The position numbers and the translations under genes are program-made. From Mycogone perniciosa (lineage: Eukaryota; Ascomycota; Sordariomycetes; Hypocreales; Hypocreaceae), in NCBI GenBank assembly GCA_025331125.1, contig JAOALB010000054.1:222969-286968 (forward strand): a stretch of DNA of 64,000 nucleotides. The letters are read 5' to 3'. Below the pieces are notes generated by a model. That model was not told the origin of the DNA and did not search any database. It saw only the letters and a list, made by a program, of their open reading frames with translations. Positions 32,871 to 44,925 of this stretch are shown here, one piece after another. How positions within the stretch are numbered: position 1 is the first letter of the stretch; the number at the start of each line of letters is the position of its first letter.

Positions 32871-35801
32871 ATGCACGACGACTACCGCGCACGATCCCCG
32901 GAGCGAGGGGTGGATCGCGATTCCGAGGCGATCCAAACAGGAGACCTCGAAGGGAGACAGGACGACTACTACCAATCGCGGCAGGGTAAAGACACGGCCC
33001 GCGTATTCAGAAGAGATTGAGAGCATCGTGAAATCAAAGAAAACATGGCAAATAGATGGAGATTGACGGCTAACTTCCCCACGGGACGACGAGACTCCTC
33101 CAGATCTCCAGCCAGGCACGACTTCCACGATGAAACGCGGGAGAGACATGGTCGGTATCCGCGCGGCACGTATCGCGAGAGGGATCATGATGGCCGCCAC
33201 CGCAATGCCAATGAAACGCAGTCAGGGCGAGACGGTAGTTCGCGCGGCCCAAGGCATCGCAATGATTGGGAATATGACAAACATGGTGGCATGTATGACG
33301 ACGATTACCACCGCGGACGACGTGAAGGCAACAGACGCGATGACAGCTATGCAAACCGCCGCGAGAGAAGAGACCACAGATCTCGCTCACCCGCAGGGAG
33401 CTATCGCAGCCCTACAAGAGACGCTGGAAAGCCCACGAATACGGTCATTCTCGAAGGCCTACCGTTCAACATTTCAACTAGCGAGGTTGGTACCCTGTCG
33501 AATTGCTTTTTTAGATATTTGGAAGTGGCTCTCTGCCATGCACCGCTTGCATATGCGGTGTATTGGGGACACGCCACTTGGCCCGCATCTATTTGGCCAC
33601 CTGTTTGACCACTGATCCCGCCTGATGTTTTCGGGAACTGGCTCTTATTTTTGAGCTAGGCTATGGATTTTATGAATTTGCATTGTGTTGAAGGGAATTG
33701 ATAACTAATGGAACCGGGCATAGCTTCGCGACAGCTTACTGAACCACTCCATTGCCGCCGAATTTCCCTCGATAGATGTTCGCATCTCTTCATCCAATGG
33801 TGGGTTTTGTCAATAACCAACTCTGCTTTAGAGTGTGTTTATCTCGGAAGCTAACTTCTCAAAGGGAACCGCCGCGCATTCGTTCAGTTTGGAGAAATTG
33901 AGCATGCGATTGCCTTTATGAAAGAGCATTTCCCACAGCTCCTCGTCCATCTGCCGCACACTACTGATGAAGCACCAGACGGCAGGTTTAGTACCTTCAT
34001 TCACTATGCTCGTCCCCGAGAGGATGTGGACACACGAGGGCCTAACGGCGCAAACTGGACATGCCCACTTGTAAGGCTCTTCACCTCACCTCAGTCTAGC
34101 GTCATATCTAACATTTTACAGTGCGAGTTCTCCAACTACTCCACACGCAACAGATGCAAGATTTGCGGCGGCGTTCCGTCAGGTGTGTCTGATAGATTGA
34201 CAAGTTGAGACTTTGCCATAACTAACTTCTATTCAGCCCCCCCTGCGCTGCCAAGCCTGAATGGTGCCACCGATACAGGTGATGGTCCAACACAGATTCT
34301 CCTGGTACAACCTTTGCCGCCGTTTGTTACGGAAAATATACTCGCTACCGAGATGAAGCGACTAGAGCTTGAGAAATCTGACCGACCCAAAGAGACAGTC
34401 AAGACTGCTTCGGGACTGAAATCGACTGCCCCAACTGGAGATGCCTCTGATTATGGTGCCCGACCAGGATCAGTCCACCGCGTGTTCCTGATGCGGGACA
34501 CAAAGACGAACGAGTCAATTAGGTATGGGTTTGTGGAATTCTGGACGTTGGAAGACGCTATGGCCGCTATGACCAAATTTCGTTTGTCACGCACTTTCAC
34601 AGTTGCAGCTTCTCCTGTGACAGTATCTCACATTCACTTGGGGGTCTTTATCCCTGAGACCCGAGAACTTGCGCCAGAGATCGAGCGGCTGTCCTTCACC
34701 CCCCTATTCAATCCTTCGATTCGTGTGAAGTATCGAGATGCGCGCGCCTATCCGAACCAGAGCATCGTGACAGTCGAACCCCCCCAAAATGCTAATGCGG
34801 GGGCGAAGCCACAAGGGAGCGAACAAACCGGCGATGGCACGAAATCGAAGAAGCGAAAAGCAGAGGGCAATTCAGGTGCCTCTACTACTAAGAAGCCAGT
34901 TCCCATGGCTGGCCATATAGCGATGTGGCAACGGAAACACGATGAAATTCATGGCAGTAATTCGAAGAATGAGGTTGCCCCCAATCCCAGCATGAGCGCT
35001 GCGAATCGAGTGCCCTTCAATGGCTCGTATCAGAAGTCCGAGTCGAAGATCAAGATTTCGCTGTCGGGGGTCACGATGCTGGGAGCGCCACCTGCTCCTC
35101 CTGGTACTGAAGGCGTGGCAGAAAAGCAAAATGACAGCATGCGTTCAGAGGACAAGGACACACCGGATGCCAGTGATGCAGGTGCAGCTGTGTCATATGT
35201 TGACCGAGAACGGCTCATGTGCTTGATCTGCATGCGCAAGTATAAATCGGTTGACGAAGTGAATATTCACGAGAAATCACGGAATCACAAGACGGCGATG
35301 GAAAACGACGAGCTTGTCAAGGCAGCCTTGCCCAGATTAGCCATTCGAGACAAGCGAATGCAGAAGCAAGCCGAGGAAAACGGAGAGGCTCCTCAGTACC
35401 GTGACAGGGCCAAAGAACGACGGGAAGCCTACAACCAACCTAACAAGCCCTCCGTGCTTGGCGACAAGGCCAAGCCAGAGGCTAGCAAGCCTCGAGCGAA
35501 GGATGAGGGCAAGGCTGTCGCTGCTCCCACCGCCACCGCCAAGCCAACTGTTCAGTCTAAAGGCGCCGGCATGCTGGCCAAGATGGGCTGGACCTCAGGC
35601 TCTGGCCTTGGCGCTAATGGCGACGGTAGGACAGATACCATTGCGACCAATGCATACCAAGAGGGTGTTGGCCTAGGAGCTGAAGGTGGTAACCTTGGGG
35701 ACGCGGCGGACATTGCGGAGAAGAAGACGCGGAACAGCTATGCTGAGTACTTGAACACTGTGCAGGACAAGGCGCGGGAGCGGTATAACAAGATGGCATG
35801 A
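32871..35801 (+). CDS. RBM5/RBM10-type RNA-binding protein: RRM, RanBP2 zinc finger, RRM, C2H2, G-patch
   Basis: Likely pre-mRNA splicing regulator. Exons 32871-32985, 33112-33485, 33724-33799, 33865-34070, 34122-34182, 34237-35801 give 798 aa. Order of parts: Arg/Ser/Asp-rich N-terminus (1-145); RRM1 from TVILEGLPFNISTSE (about 149-240); a RanBP2 zinc finger at 253-274, WTCPL-C...N...CKIC, whose first CX2C forms only when the 51-bp intron 4 is removed; RRM2 (about 290-430); C2H2 finger from C606 (CLICMRKYKSVDEVNIH); G-patch from about G720 (GAGMLAKMGWTSGSGLG). This is the domain order of animal RBM5/RBM10, without a visible OCRE. The G-patch suggests activation of a DEAH helicase such as Prp43 (inference). 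Intron 1's acceptor is ambiguous (33111 chosen; 33093 is also in frame and adds six residues). Intron 2 has a weak GTTGGT donor. Confidence 0.88.
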
Positions 35802-36283
35802 TGAGGAATTGTCTGTCAATTGAGTTCCTGGGCACGAGCAATGTGTTTTGGCCGTGGGGACAATGTGTTTTGGACGGTTGATTAGGAATCTGCGCGCGCT
35901 CAGATTTGGAGTCGACATGGCTCTGATGCAGGGGATGAATGGAAACTGAGCAACAGGATGGTTGGTTGCTTACTTGTCTAGGAAATCTGTACTATTAATG
36001 TAACGACATTCGCAATGAAACAATTAGCTCAGGGTGAAGTTCATGGAAGAGAGAGTACATCAAGGAGAATCGTGATGCTCATGCTGATTTCGATGAGGGT
36101 ATAAACAAGATCTATCGTCGTTGGAATCTATGCCATCACGTATCTATCTCATCATCTATTATCATGCCCTCCGTTCCATGCCACATTCATGCCAAAATGG
36201 TCAAATAGGTATATATATACAAAGAATCGCTGATACAAAGTTATGAACAAACCAAAAAAAATTCATTCCTCGGCAGGCATTTT
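35802..36283. other. Convergent 3' flanks
   Basis: 482 bp between the RBM5-like gene and the aspartic protease. No feature seen apart from presumed 3' UTRs. Confidence 0.5.
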
Positions 36284-37815
36284 TTACAAAGCGGTCATGA
36301 TGGTAAGCATAGCCGTGAGGAGGGTGCCAACAACGGCCATCTTAGAAGGAGGTGTGAAGCTCACACCAGCGTTGTCTACATCACATCATTGTCAGCTATT
36401 CCGTGCATTCATGGCTGTAGCTCAACAGGGCTGCTCTCTCACCTTGGGCAACTGGACCCGGAATGGTCTTTGATCCGGCCTGAAACTCAATAATCTCGGT
36501 GGCCGTGGTGTTCAGCTTCGCTTGGGCAATGCCAATCTGCTTATTGGCCATGTCATACACCACATACGCCGACCTCAGAAAGGTGTCTCCCAGGAGCGCA
36601 AATTTCTCATTCGAAATGCCGACCTTGGCGGTGGACCCGAGGCCAAACATGCACACGCTCTCCCAGCCCTGGAAGAAGGTGCGCAGCTGCGGCTCCTCGA
36701 AGATTTTCTCCTGAATATCGGCGAAGCTGTTGATGACCATCTCGTCCATGGGCACTTTGATGGTCTTGCCGTCGAACTGAAAGCTAAAGGTGACGTCCTT
36801 GGCTCGGGATCCACGAGCGCAGTCGACAAAGGGCACGGAAAAGCCGCGGATGGCTTTGACACCAAAGTTGCTCCAGACTTCCTGGGCAATCTTGTCGGGG
36901 AGGAGACTGATAGTTGAGCCGGAGTCGAGGATGGCGCTGGCGTTAATGCTGGGGGTGCTGACGCCAGAGACGCTGAAGCCTTTCAGGTGGACGTTGTACG
37001 AGACGATCTCCTGCGTTTTAGTGAGAGGCAGAGGCACCAGGGGCAGAGTGGCAAGGCCGTCAGTGAACTTGGCCGTGTCGACGCCGCCGAAAAGGACGGT
37101 GCCTGCGCTGGCGTCCAGGTCGTTGAGGTACAGGCTAAAGGCCCGGGCGCGGATGAGGCCCTGGGAGACCATGTTGTCGATGACAGTTGGGTACTTTTTT
37201 GTGGAAGAGACACTTTCGCTGAAACCGAGGCCCATGAGACCCGTGGAACGCCTTGAGGTCAGGGCGAGACCGAGCTGCTGGTCCCTGATGGTGGCGCCGG
37301 CGATGGAGAGGGTGTCATTGAAGTAGTCGCCCTGGATGTTGCGACCGTCGAGGTAGGTGATGTCAAAGCCCCTGCGAGAGACGAGGGTATATGTTGAGCT
37401 CTTATTCGGGTTGACTAGGGGTTTTTTGGTGATGAGTATGATAGAGGAGAGGAGAGGAGAGGAGGAACAGTAGCTGGTTCTACCTACACGGCGTTTGACA
37501 GAAGCCTTCCATAAAGCTAATCGACCTGCTGTTGCAGACGTTTGCGTTGACGGAATTGGCCCATGTATCACTGCTGCCCGTGTCGAGATGAAAGCTCAGT
37601 TTCTGGGGAGGCGTGCCAACGCCAAACTCGGCATAGTAGCCGCCACCAGTGATGTTGTTGATGGCCTCGAGGTTGAGAGTGCCGTCGCGACGGACAAGCG
37701 AAGGGTGCGTCACATCGTCAGCCGTGTGTCTCCGTGTAAAAGGAACAGAGACAACACCAGCTGAGACGCTGCTGGCGGCGATGAGGCCGACGAGCGGAAG
37801 TATTGAGCAACGCAT
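36284..37815 (-). CDS. Yapsin-like secreted aspartic protease, probably GPI-anchored
   Basis: Pepsin-family (A1) endopeptidase of the cell surface. Minus-strand exons 37815-37488, 37414-36443, 36375-36284 give 463 aa from MRCSILPLVGLIAASSVSA, a clear signal peptide; an in-frame ATG at 37872 would add 19 residues that spoil it. A propeptide ends at the dibasic site LVRR (42-43). Catalytic Asp residues are D78 (DTGSSDTW) and D273 (DSGSTISLL). Intron 1 (donor GTAGGT, contains a GGAGA repeat) joins GFCQTP to FNPNKSSTY, the usual motif; other donors break the frame. Intron 2 precedes a final 30-residue exon ending in a hydrophobic tail (MAVVGTLLTAMLTIMTAL), as expected for GPI attachment. Substrates of yapsins are cell-wall and pro-proteins (family knowledge). 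Confident in family, less so in the anchor. Confidence 0.9.
37444..37464. repeat. (GGAGA)n pentanucleotide repeat in protease intron 1
   Basis: About four copies of GGAGA within intron 37487-37415 of the protease gene; on the coding strand this is a pyrimidine tract. Confidence 0.7.
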
Positions 37816-39005
37816 CGGAGGCTGAGGAGAGGCGACTCTGATGGATCTCGTGTGAAGAGAAAAACACACCAAAACACAAGATGATGACGACGAGATAAAG
37901 ATGATAAAAAAGATGGAGAATGAGATCGAGCTTGAGATAGAGCCGCCAGGGGTGGTGGTATTTAGACTATTTAAGCCTATTTAAGCCGTAGCCGTGAGGC
38001 TGCAGAAACCGCCTGCGAGTACTCCGTACTCCGTAGAAGAGACCAGCGAGCGAGGCTTGGGGCTGAAGAACGTTTGGATCAACAAGCTGGGGAACACCTA
38101 GCGGCCTCGGCGAAGAGTCAGAGGACAGGACAATAGTAATCGTACTGGCCAAGGGCGCGCGGATCGACAGTTGGCGGCTCTGCTCTCGCAAACCTTGCAG
38201 CGAGTGTGCTTGGCGATGACACCATATGGGGCGTTATGGGGGCTCAACTGGAGGCTCTAGAACACCCTCAACGGGCGAACTCCATAGCGAAGGACCCATT
38301 GTAATGCTTTGTACGAAGTAGTACGGAGTAGTCTGTCCGAAAAGCGCGTCCACAGTGGTGTTGAACGAGGTTAGACAAGGGTAGACAAGGAGCCTTTGAC
38401 GCAGCCCAGCGGCTTGGCAATGGGAGCTCTTTGGCTCTGTTCCACTGCGCCACGCCGAATGATGACTAGACGAGGCGCTAGCGGAGAAAAGGCCGTCGGA
38501 ATGGACAAACAATGGAAAAGGGAACCAAAAAGAAAAACGTGGGTTTGGTGGTGTTCATCACTGACTCGTGGGAAGAAGATGCTTTCGATACTCCGTACCG
38601 AAGGGAGGTATGGTGATGCTGGATTAACATTGGTTCCGTTCCGGATCGCCTGTTCGTGCTTCGTACCTTCTAATCCTTTATTTTAAGCATAAATGAGGCT
38701 GCCAGTCAGCTGAACAACACTCAGCATACGAAGTACCTAGTAGGTAACTCTGGACTTCCAGCCGCAGCCACCACCAATATTGGCTTGCTCAAGGAAGAAC
38801 GTCATCACAACACACGAACGAACCCTCGCATGAACATGACCAGAACACAAGTTACGATACAGTCGATGTTTCGTATCTATCAGTATTATCTAGGACATTT
38901 GTAGATATGAACCCAACAACGAACCAATGGCTCCCGCCTCTATCTAGACGCTTTGATATTATATCCTCCAATAGTGTAGTCCTGGTGCTTCCATCTCTCC
39001 CACAA
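37816..39005. other. Intergenic: protease promoter side and thioesterase 3' flank
   Basis: About 1.2 kb. A 10-bp direct repeat TATTTAAGCC occurs twice at about 37968-37987 (reads GGCTTAAATA toward the protease, TATA-like). GTACTCC elements occur at 38019-38035, near 38310, 38590 and 38728. No gene seen. Confidence 0.55.
38019..38035. repeat. Tandem GTACTCC heptamer
   Basis: GTACTCC-GTACTCC-GTA, one of the clearer copies of the dispersed intergenic heptamer described in the findings. Confidence 0.7.
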
Positions 39006-39092
39006 CTAAAGCTTCGCCTTGTCAGCCTCGCCCGGCAGCAATCGTATAACACCCTACACATTGTTAGTTCAAGCAACCTCATAATGATGATG

Positions 39093-39124
<32 letters not shown>

Positions 39125-40250
39125 CATCATCATCCCGAAAAACTCACCTCTTGAATGCAACTCGCCAACAACGTCCCATCCCTCGCAAAAATCCTCGACA
39201 TCACCACCCCCCTCCCATCCCCTGACCACGGGCTCTCCATCTCCGTAAACATCCACTCATCTGCCTTCACCCTCTTCGGCTCGTGGAAGTAGATACTGTG
39301 ATCCAAGCTCACCAGCATTCCAACCCGCGGTCTCTGTGTCCACTCCTCCAGGGTCGTCCCCAATCCTTCGTGCTGCGTCATCGCTCGCACCAGTTGCTGT
39401 GTGTCCTCGGGGAGCGAGGCTACTTCCTCTGGCGAGAATCCATACTTCCACAGCCGGTGGATTCGCGACACCGTCCACATGAAGTCGCTGTCGGACATGT
39501 ACGCCAACGCATTGAGATGTGCCTGGTGGCCCCCTTCTTCTGAGATCTTGCCCCGACAGCGTATCCACTGTCTCGACTTGCGCTCGTCCGGTCTGGCTGA
39601 GAGATCGTGAACACCCACCACCTCAACCTTTCTACTCTGCACCGGCCCTGTCCTCGCCCACCGGGGCTCCTCCTCATCCCACGTCTCGGACGGCATCTCC
39701 AATCCCTCCGGCAGCGACGCAGCGTGTCGAACCTGATCCGTCCCGCCGCTCCCCTCACGCACGAAACTGATCGTCGTGGTGAAGATGCAGCTGCCCTTTT
39801 GACGCGCCTGAACAGTGCGTGTAGCAAACGACCGACCATCGCGCACGCGCTCAACGTGGTACATGATGGGAATCGTATTTGAGCCTGCGAGCAGGAAGTA
39901 GCAATGACACGAGTGCACGAGGAAGTCGTCCGGAACAGTGCGTTGCGCCGTGGCGAGGCATTGCGCGATGACGGCGCCGCCAAAGATGCCTCTTGCGCCG
40001 GGAGGCAGCCATGGCTGGCGGGTGTTTGTGAAGATGTCCTGTTCACGTCAGTCCTTTCTCTGCTCGTCATTCCAACGATTCAAAGGGGTGAGAGATGGCT
40101 TACACGTCCTATGACGTCGAGCGCTGTCACTTCGACCGTGTTCTCGATTGGCGCCTTGCTTGGATCGGGATCCGGCGGCCTCACCAGTGTCGTTCGCTTC
40201 TCTGGCATTTTGGACTCTGACGAATCGCCGCTGCTGTTGTTGTTGCTCAT
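39006..40250 (-). CDS. TES1: Acyl-CoA thioesterase II (TesB/ACOT8 type), peroxisomal by C-terminal AKL
   Basis: Hydrolyses fatty acyl-CoA to free acid and CoA, linked to peroxisomal beta-oxidation. Minus-strand exons 40250-40104, 40038-39148, 39053-39006 give 361 aa with two hot-dog domains. Family blocks are DIFTNTRQPWLPPGARGIFG, FGGAVIAQCLATAQRTVP, SCHCYFLLAGS, VERVRDGRSFATRTVQA and the second-domain LVSLDHSIYFHEP. The last exon encodes only GVIRLLPGEADKAKL, ending in AKL, a PTS1 signal for peroxisomal import. The last intron (39147-39054, 94 bp, GTGAGT...TGTGTAG) carries an (AAT)10 microsatellite; its retention gives ...IQEVSFSG and stop, losing PTS1. Very secure family call; dual targeting is a hypothesis. 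Confidence 0.93.
39083..39134. repeat. (AAT)10 microsatellite flanked by ATG/CAT inverted arms
   Basis: Ten AAT units (39095-39124) sit between AATGATGATGAT and ATCATCATCATC, which are inverted copies over 11 of 12 bases. The whole structure lies inside the last intron of the thioesterase gene and could fold with the repeat in the loop. Confidence 0.85.
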
Positions 40251-40956
40251 TGAATTGAAGGTTATCTGCGATTAGATTGAGTTTTCAATCCTGTACTCCG
40301 TACTCCGTACACCTCTATGCTTTCTTTTCCAGTCGGCATTCAGGGTCCGCGGGCTCAAAGCGTGTTGACGTCGGAGCGGGATTCCCGAGTCCTACGGAGT
40401 ACACCTCGGGTCGAGGCTCTTTTAGTGTCGATTATCCTGTGAAACAATGAACAACAATTGGCGCTTTTGGGTATCAACTTGAATCAAAAACAAATAAAGA
40501 AAAAAGAATGTAGACCCAAGTGATGATGAATGAAGGGGGTTGTCTTACTGCTCCTTGTATACACCAATAATAGAGGCCGGATAAAGCCACCAGCATATTT
40601 ACCGAGGTTCGACGAGCGGCCTTTGGCCCCGTCACGGCTCTGAATTGCCTCCGATATTCCGTACTCCGACTCCGTCTCCATACTTGTATCAACCCGACAA
40701 ATACGTGCCGAGACGTTGATTACTTATGCTTCCAAAGCCGACGGAGTCAGTGTAAATACGGAGTACTATTAAGCACATTACCCACATCAGTCTATTCAAA
40801 CGAGGCACAAAAGAAACCATATTTATATACTACTGTTGTATACGGCCTACTTTTAAACCATGCTTACAAGAGGTCTTATGACGTTAGGGTACACGGATTG
40901 AGAGCTCGGCCATCCCATAAGCGACATCCAACATCAGACCTCGGTCAAAGGACCCA
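40251..40956. other. Intergenic between thioesterase start and OSBP gene 3' end
   Basis: About 700 bp, dense in the heptamer: GTACTCCGTACTCCGTAC at 40293-40310, TACGGAGTAC near 40392, a TTCCGTACTCCG variant near 40660 and TACGGAGTAC near 40757. No gene seen. Confidence 0.55.
40293..40310. repeat. Tandem GTACTCC heptamer
   Basis: GTACTCC-GTACTCC-GTAC located 43-60 bp upstream of the thioesterase start codon, in its promoter or 5' UTR. Confidence 0.7.
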
Positions 40957-43900
40957 TTAGCCATCCACTGGAGTCTCTTCTTGCGGAGTCGGATCATCGA
41001 ATATAGGCTCCAGCCCTGCCCACGCGGTCTTCAGGTCGCCGTCTGGCCCGGCCTTTGCTCGCTGCTCCCAGTACTTGCCGTTGAATTTCCAGTACTCTTC
41101 ACCCGTGACTTCGCATCTAGTCTTGGTAAACCAGGCAGGTACAAATTCCTCCCCAGCCGCCTCGCGCGCTCGCCGACGAGCTCGCTGGTTCTCTTCAAGA
41201 CGGTTCTTCTCAGTCGCCGCAAAGTCGTACTCTCCTTCCTCCATAGCCCGCTGGTCTGGTCTTAGTCGAGAGTCCGTTGGAGCGATCCATGGCTTCAGCT
41301 GGTCATCGATGTGGTTAAATGTCAACACGAATGGCGTCAGGTTAAATGGAATACCCGTTGGTCGGGGGTTGGCCTCCCAAATGAGATATGCACGAGTTGG
41401 GTCAGCAATACTGCCCCGGTGCACTGGTCCGTTCTCCTGGGTCGAGGGCTCATCGACAGTCGCCTCATAGCCTGGTGTTAACCGAGCGTACAGTCTCGAG
41501 TTCCAACGGCCTCCCAAGCTAACCCGCACGTTGCCCGTAGCATCCATAACTTTTCCGGCAATCTGGTAAGCGCTCGACGCCTTCCACCCACGCGGCTTAA
41601 ACTCAACGAGGGCCACCTCTCCGGTCGTCCAGTTCTTGATCTCCATAGGTCCGTAATTATCCACTGTTGGGTTTCCCGTGATGATGCCAATGACTGACGA
41701 TGTCACCTTCTTCCAAGTGTAGAGATCCTCCTTGCCACCGGCAGTGGGTCGGAGCCTCAGGAACCACGTGCCGAGAGGGTTGATGTCAAATGATTTGCCA
41801 TAGAATTTGGATTTGACGTGCGATTCACCCCAGTAAGTCCAGTTCGCCGCCTCTGCCCACGCCGCACCAATTGGCGGGTGGTGGCTGACCTGCTCAATAA
41901 AGAAGCGATAGTTCTTGTCTGGTCGGACATATTCGAATGTCTCGCCGAGCAGAGGGTTGAAAGGCTTTGCTACACGTCCAATGGTGGATGCATACTCGCT
42001 CGCCGCAAAGGCCGCTACGTATATCAGTCGCTCAAGTGAGTCCGACCGCTCTGCCGCCAAGTCAAGCAGGTCCGCATATTCCATGTCTTCACCGCACCGA
42101 TACAAGAGTGAAGTCGGCTCGTTGAATGACACAGGAAGCGTCATCCTGGTCATGTCCTTACCAATCATTGACTTCAGAATACCCTACCTCAGGTTAGCAG
42201 TCATGAACATGGAGGGAGAGAAAGGGAGGTGGGATCCATACCCAGAGAGAGATCTTGGGACGGTCATCATTGTCCATTTTGAGTTTGTTTCTGATGCCGT
42301 TTTCATATCCCTTGAATGAGCTGCTAATATCCAAGCCTGAGATGACAATATCCTTCTTGTCTTGCGTGGTATCACTTGGTGGCAATTCAGTCACTTCCAC
42401 ATCTCCGGCGTCAACAGCATCGAAGAATTCATCCTCCCCACCCGACTCGCTATCAGACAATTCGGCCATTTGTTCAAGGGCCGTAGGTTTCCGCGCCAGA
42501 ATCCGACTTGGTGACTTGGCGACGACGATGATATCCTCCACTTCTTCTTGCGCCTTCTCGATGGTCGGAGTAATACCACCGCTCTCCATGACCTCGCGCA
42601 ACGCTTTCTTGGCCAACTTGCGCTTCATCTCTGCTTCGCCCACGCGTGCTTCAAGAATCTCCTGCTCACGAGCCACTTGTGCCATGCTCTCCTCCCACAT
42701 ACGCCTCATATTCGACTCCCGATCAAGGCGATACTGCCAAAAAGCATCGCGGTCCTTGGAGATCCGGAGCAAGTCGCCCACCAGGCCTGTCAAGCTGCGA
42801 ATAGCAGCGTCGTAGGTAGAGAAGGCCTGCATTACATTTGTGTCGGATAGAGGGGTTGCGGGGTTGCGAGTGACTTCTGCTAGAAGAGCCGCGTGAACAT
42901 TTGACATGGTTTCAAGCTGCAGCTTGGCAGATTGAGCTGTGATGTTAAGTGCATCCTTCGTTGCCTGTGGCTCCTCGTGGCCACTCATCTCATCACCATA
43001 GTCGTCTTCATCGTCCGGCTCCGTAGGGTTGGCTGGGTCGCGAACTCCACCATTATTATCATGGATTCGCGATGTGCCCGCGTCAGTACAGCCATCCGCA
43101 AATTCATCGTCGTCAACACTGCCAACGGTGCTAGTGACGGCAATATCAGATTTCTGAGCCGGGAGCTTGGCGCCTGAGACTGAACGGCTCGGTGCATGCG
43201 TGCTGAGATGTCGCACATCAGAGACACTCGCGCTCTCACTGTGAGAGTCTTGTACGGAGAGATTTCCGCTCTGGTCAGCCTTGGCCAATCTGAGAAGCTC
43301 CGCGTTGCGGGCGGTCTGTCGCTCCTCTTCTTTCACTTGATCCTTGGTCCACTGGATGGAGTTGTTAAGAGCCCAGAACCAGCGCTTTGCCTCAACCTCA
43401 TGGTTTGCTTTCAGAGTGTATTTGACAGAGGATTTGCCAATAATCTCAAACTTGGTCTTTTCGTCGGGGCTCATGTGAAGCTGAGCAATCTTCATGTTGA
43501 TGGCACCGCGACAGGCCGAACCGGCATCGTCCTGGTGCTTGTAATAGCTCAGCACTCCATCTTCAAGCACGAACCATCTCAACTGGTAGCCCTTGCGGTA
43601 ATTGGTCCATTTCTTCAGGTAGCCCTTCATCTCACGGGCTTCACGACCAGCCAAGGGATCGCTCGGCCCTCCAGCGGCAGCGCCTTGGGAAGCGGCATGG
43701 CCAAGCACAGCTTTCTCCTGTATTCCCCTCTGAGCTGCCACCGCTGCCGGCGATTTCTTGAGAATTGCCTTGACGCCGTCATCGTTCGTAAATGATTGTG
43801 GCAATTTTCCTTTTCGGTCGCGGCGGAAAGGATCGGCGCCATGGAGCAGGAGGACTTGGATGAGTTGAATGTTCCTCTTTCTAGCTGCTTCATGAAGCAA

Positions 43901-44925
43901 CGTGCCGCCCGACTGTGCGGTGACAGGATCAGATACGAATTCGGGGCTGTTGATATCGAGGACCGTCTTCAATCGCGGTTCTTCCAGGACCTGGGCAAGG
44001 GTATCATAATCATTCTTAAAAATGAGATCCTGAACTTGTTGTACCTTGGCATCTGTGAACAATGAGCGGGATAGTTGCAAGAGCTGGAAGATTTCGGGAG
44101 TTCGGGCCAAGTCGATGGGTAGCTTGCCCTGCGAATTCGCAATGGCGTCGTTTATGTCCTTTTGCTCCAACAGCAGCTTCACCGCTGTAGTGCGGCCATG
44201 CGTGGCGGCGATATGCAATGGAGTGTTGCCGTCTTTGTCTCGAGCATTGACGTCCAAGCTACCAAGGCCATCTGACAGAACGTATTCAATGACAGGGAAC
44301 TCGGCACACTGCATGGCAAGATGCAGAATTGTGGTATCCTCGAGTGCTCCGCCGCTGAGAGCCGACAATGTCGATATGCTCGCACGCGGGCCATTGTCTG
44401 CAGTTTCACGAATGGCCTTGGAAATAGACGCCGTGTCTCCGCTTCTCAGCGCCTCAACCACTCTAAATTTCCTGACGGATTGTTCCAGGCTGCCAGACTT
44501 GGCATCCTGAAGAGGGGAGGGCGCCAGTTTTGCGCCGGCCGTATTTGATGGTGTCCTGCTCAAGACGGCTGATGGGGTTGATAGCCGGGAGCTGTGGCTG
44601 CGTGCGCTCTGCTGATACGACAAGGGGGGGCTCGATTGTTTTGCGCCGCTCTTGGGAGGAGATGCATGGCTCCCAGAGGCTGACACCCGACCGTCTTCAG
44701 ATCCGGATTCGTCCTCGCGAGCGTCTTTGCGACGAAGAAGCGACAGTGCGGCGGCGGATTTGGATCGCCTGTGTTGGCTATGGTGGTGGTGGTGATGGTT
44801 GCTGGGCAGATTGTTAGTGCGCAGATAGAGTTGGACACCAACACGAGCGTTGTAAACACAGATCCCGAGGCATTCAGAATGCAGAGCATATGGCGCAAGA
44901 CATACCTCTCGCCCGTGTCTGACAT
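40957..44925 (-). CDS. OSH1: Oxysterol-binding protein homologue with ankyrin, PH, FFAT and ORD (Osh1/Swh1 type)
   Basis: Lipid transfer protein exchanging sterol and PI4P at ER contact sites. Minus-strand exons 44925-44906, 44801-42242, 42183-40957 give 1268 aa. The 20-nt first exon (MSDTGE) is supported by an AG|GTATGT donor and CCCAG acceptor; the long in-frame extension upstream of exon 2 is intron readthrough. Parts in order: His/Ser-rich N-terminus; ankyrin repeats (about 120-270, GNTPLHIAATHGRTTAVKLL, GTLLHEAARKRNIQLIQVLL); PH domain (about 330-430, MKGYLKKWTNYRKGYQLRWF); disordered linker; FFAT motif EFFDAVD at 798-804 after an acidic run, for binding VAP/Scs2; OSBP domain from about 830 with signature EQVSHHPP at 957-964. 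All elements of yeast Osh1/Osh2 are present. Very secure. Confidence 0.95.

Noticed and set aside
43196..43795. 199-aa ORF antisense to OSH1
   Set aside because: Lies opposite the conserved PH domain and resembles nothing.
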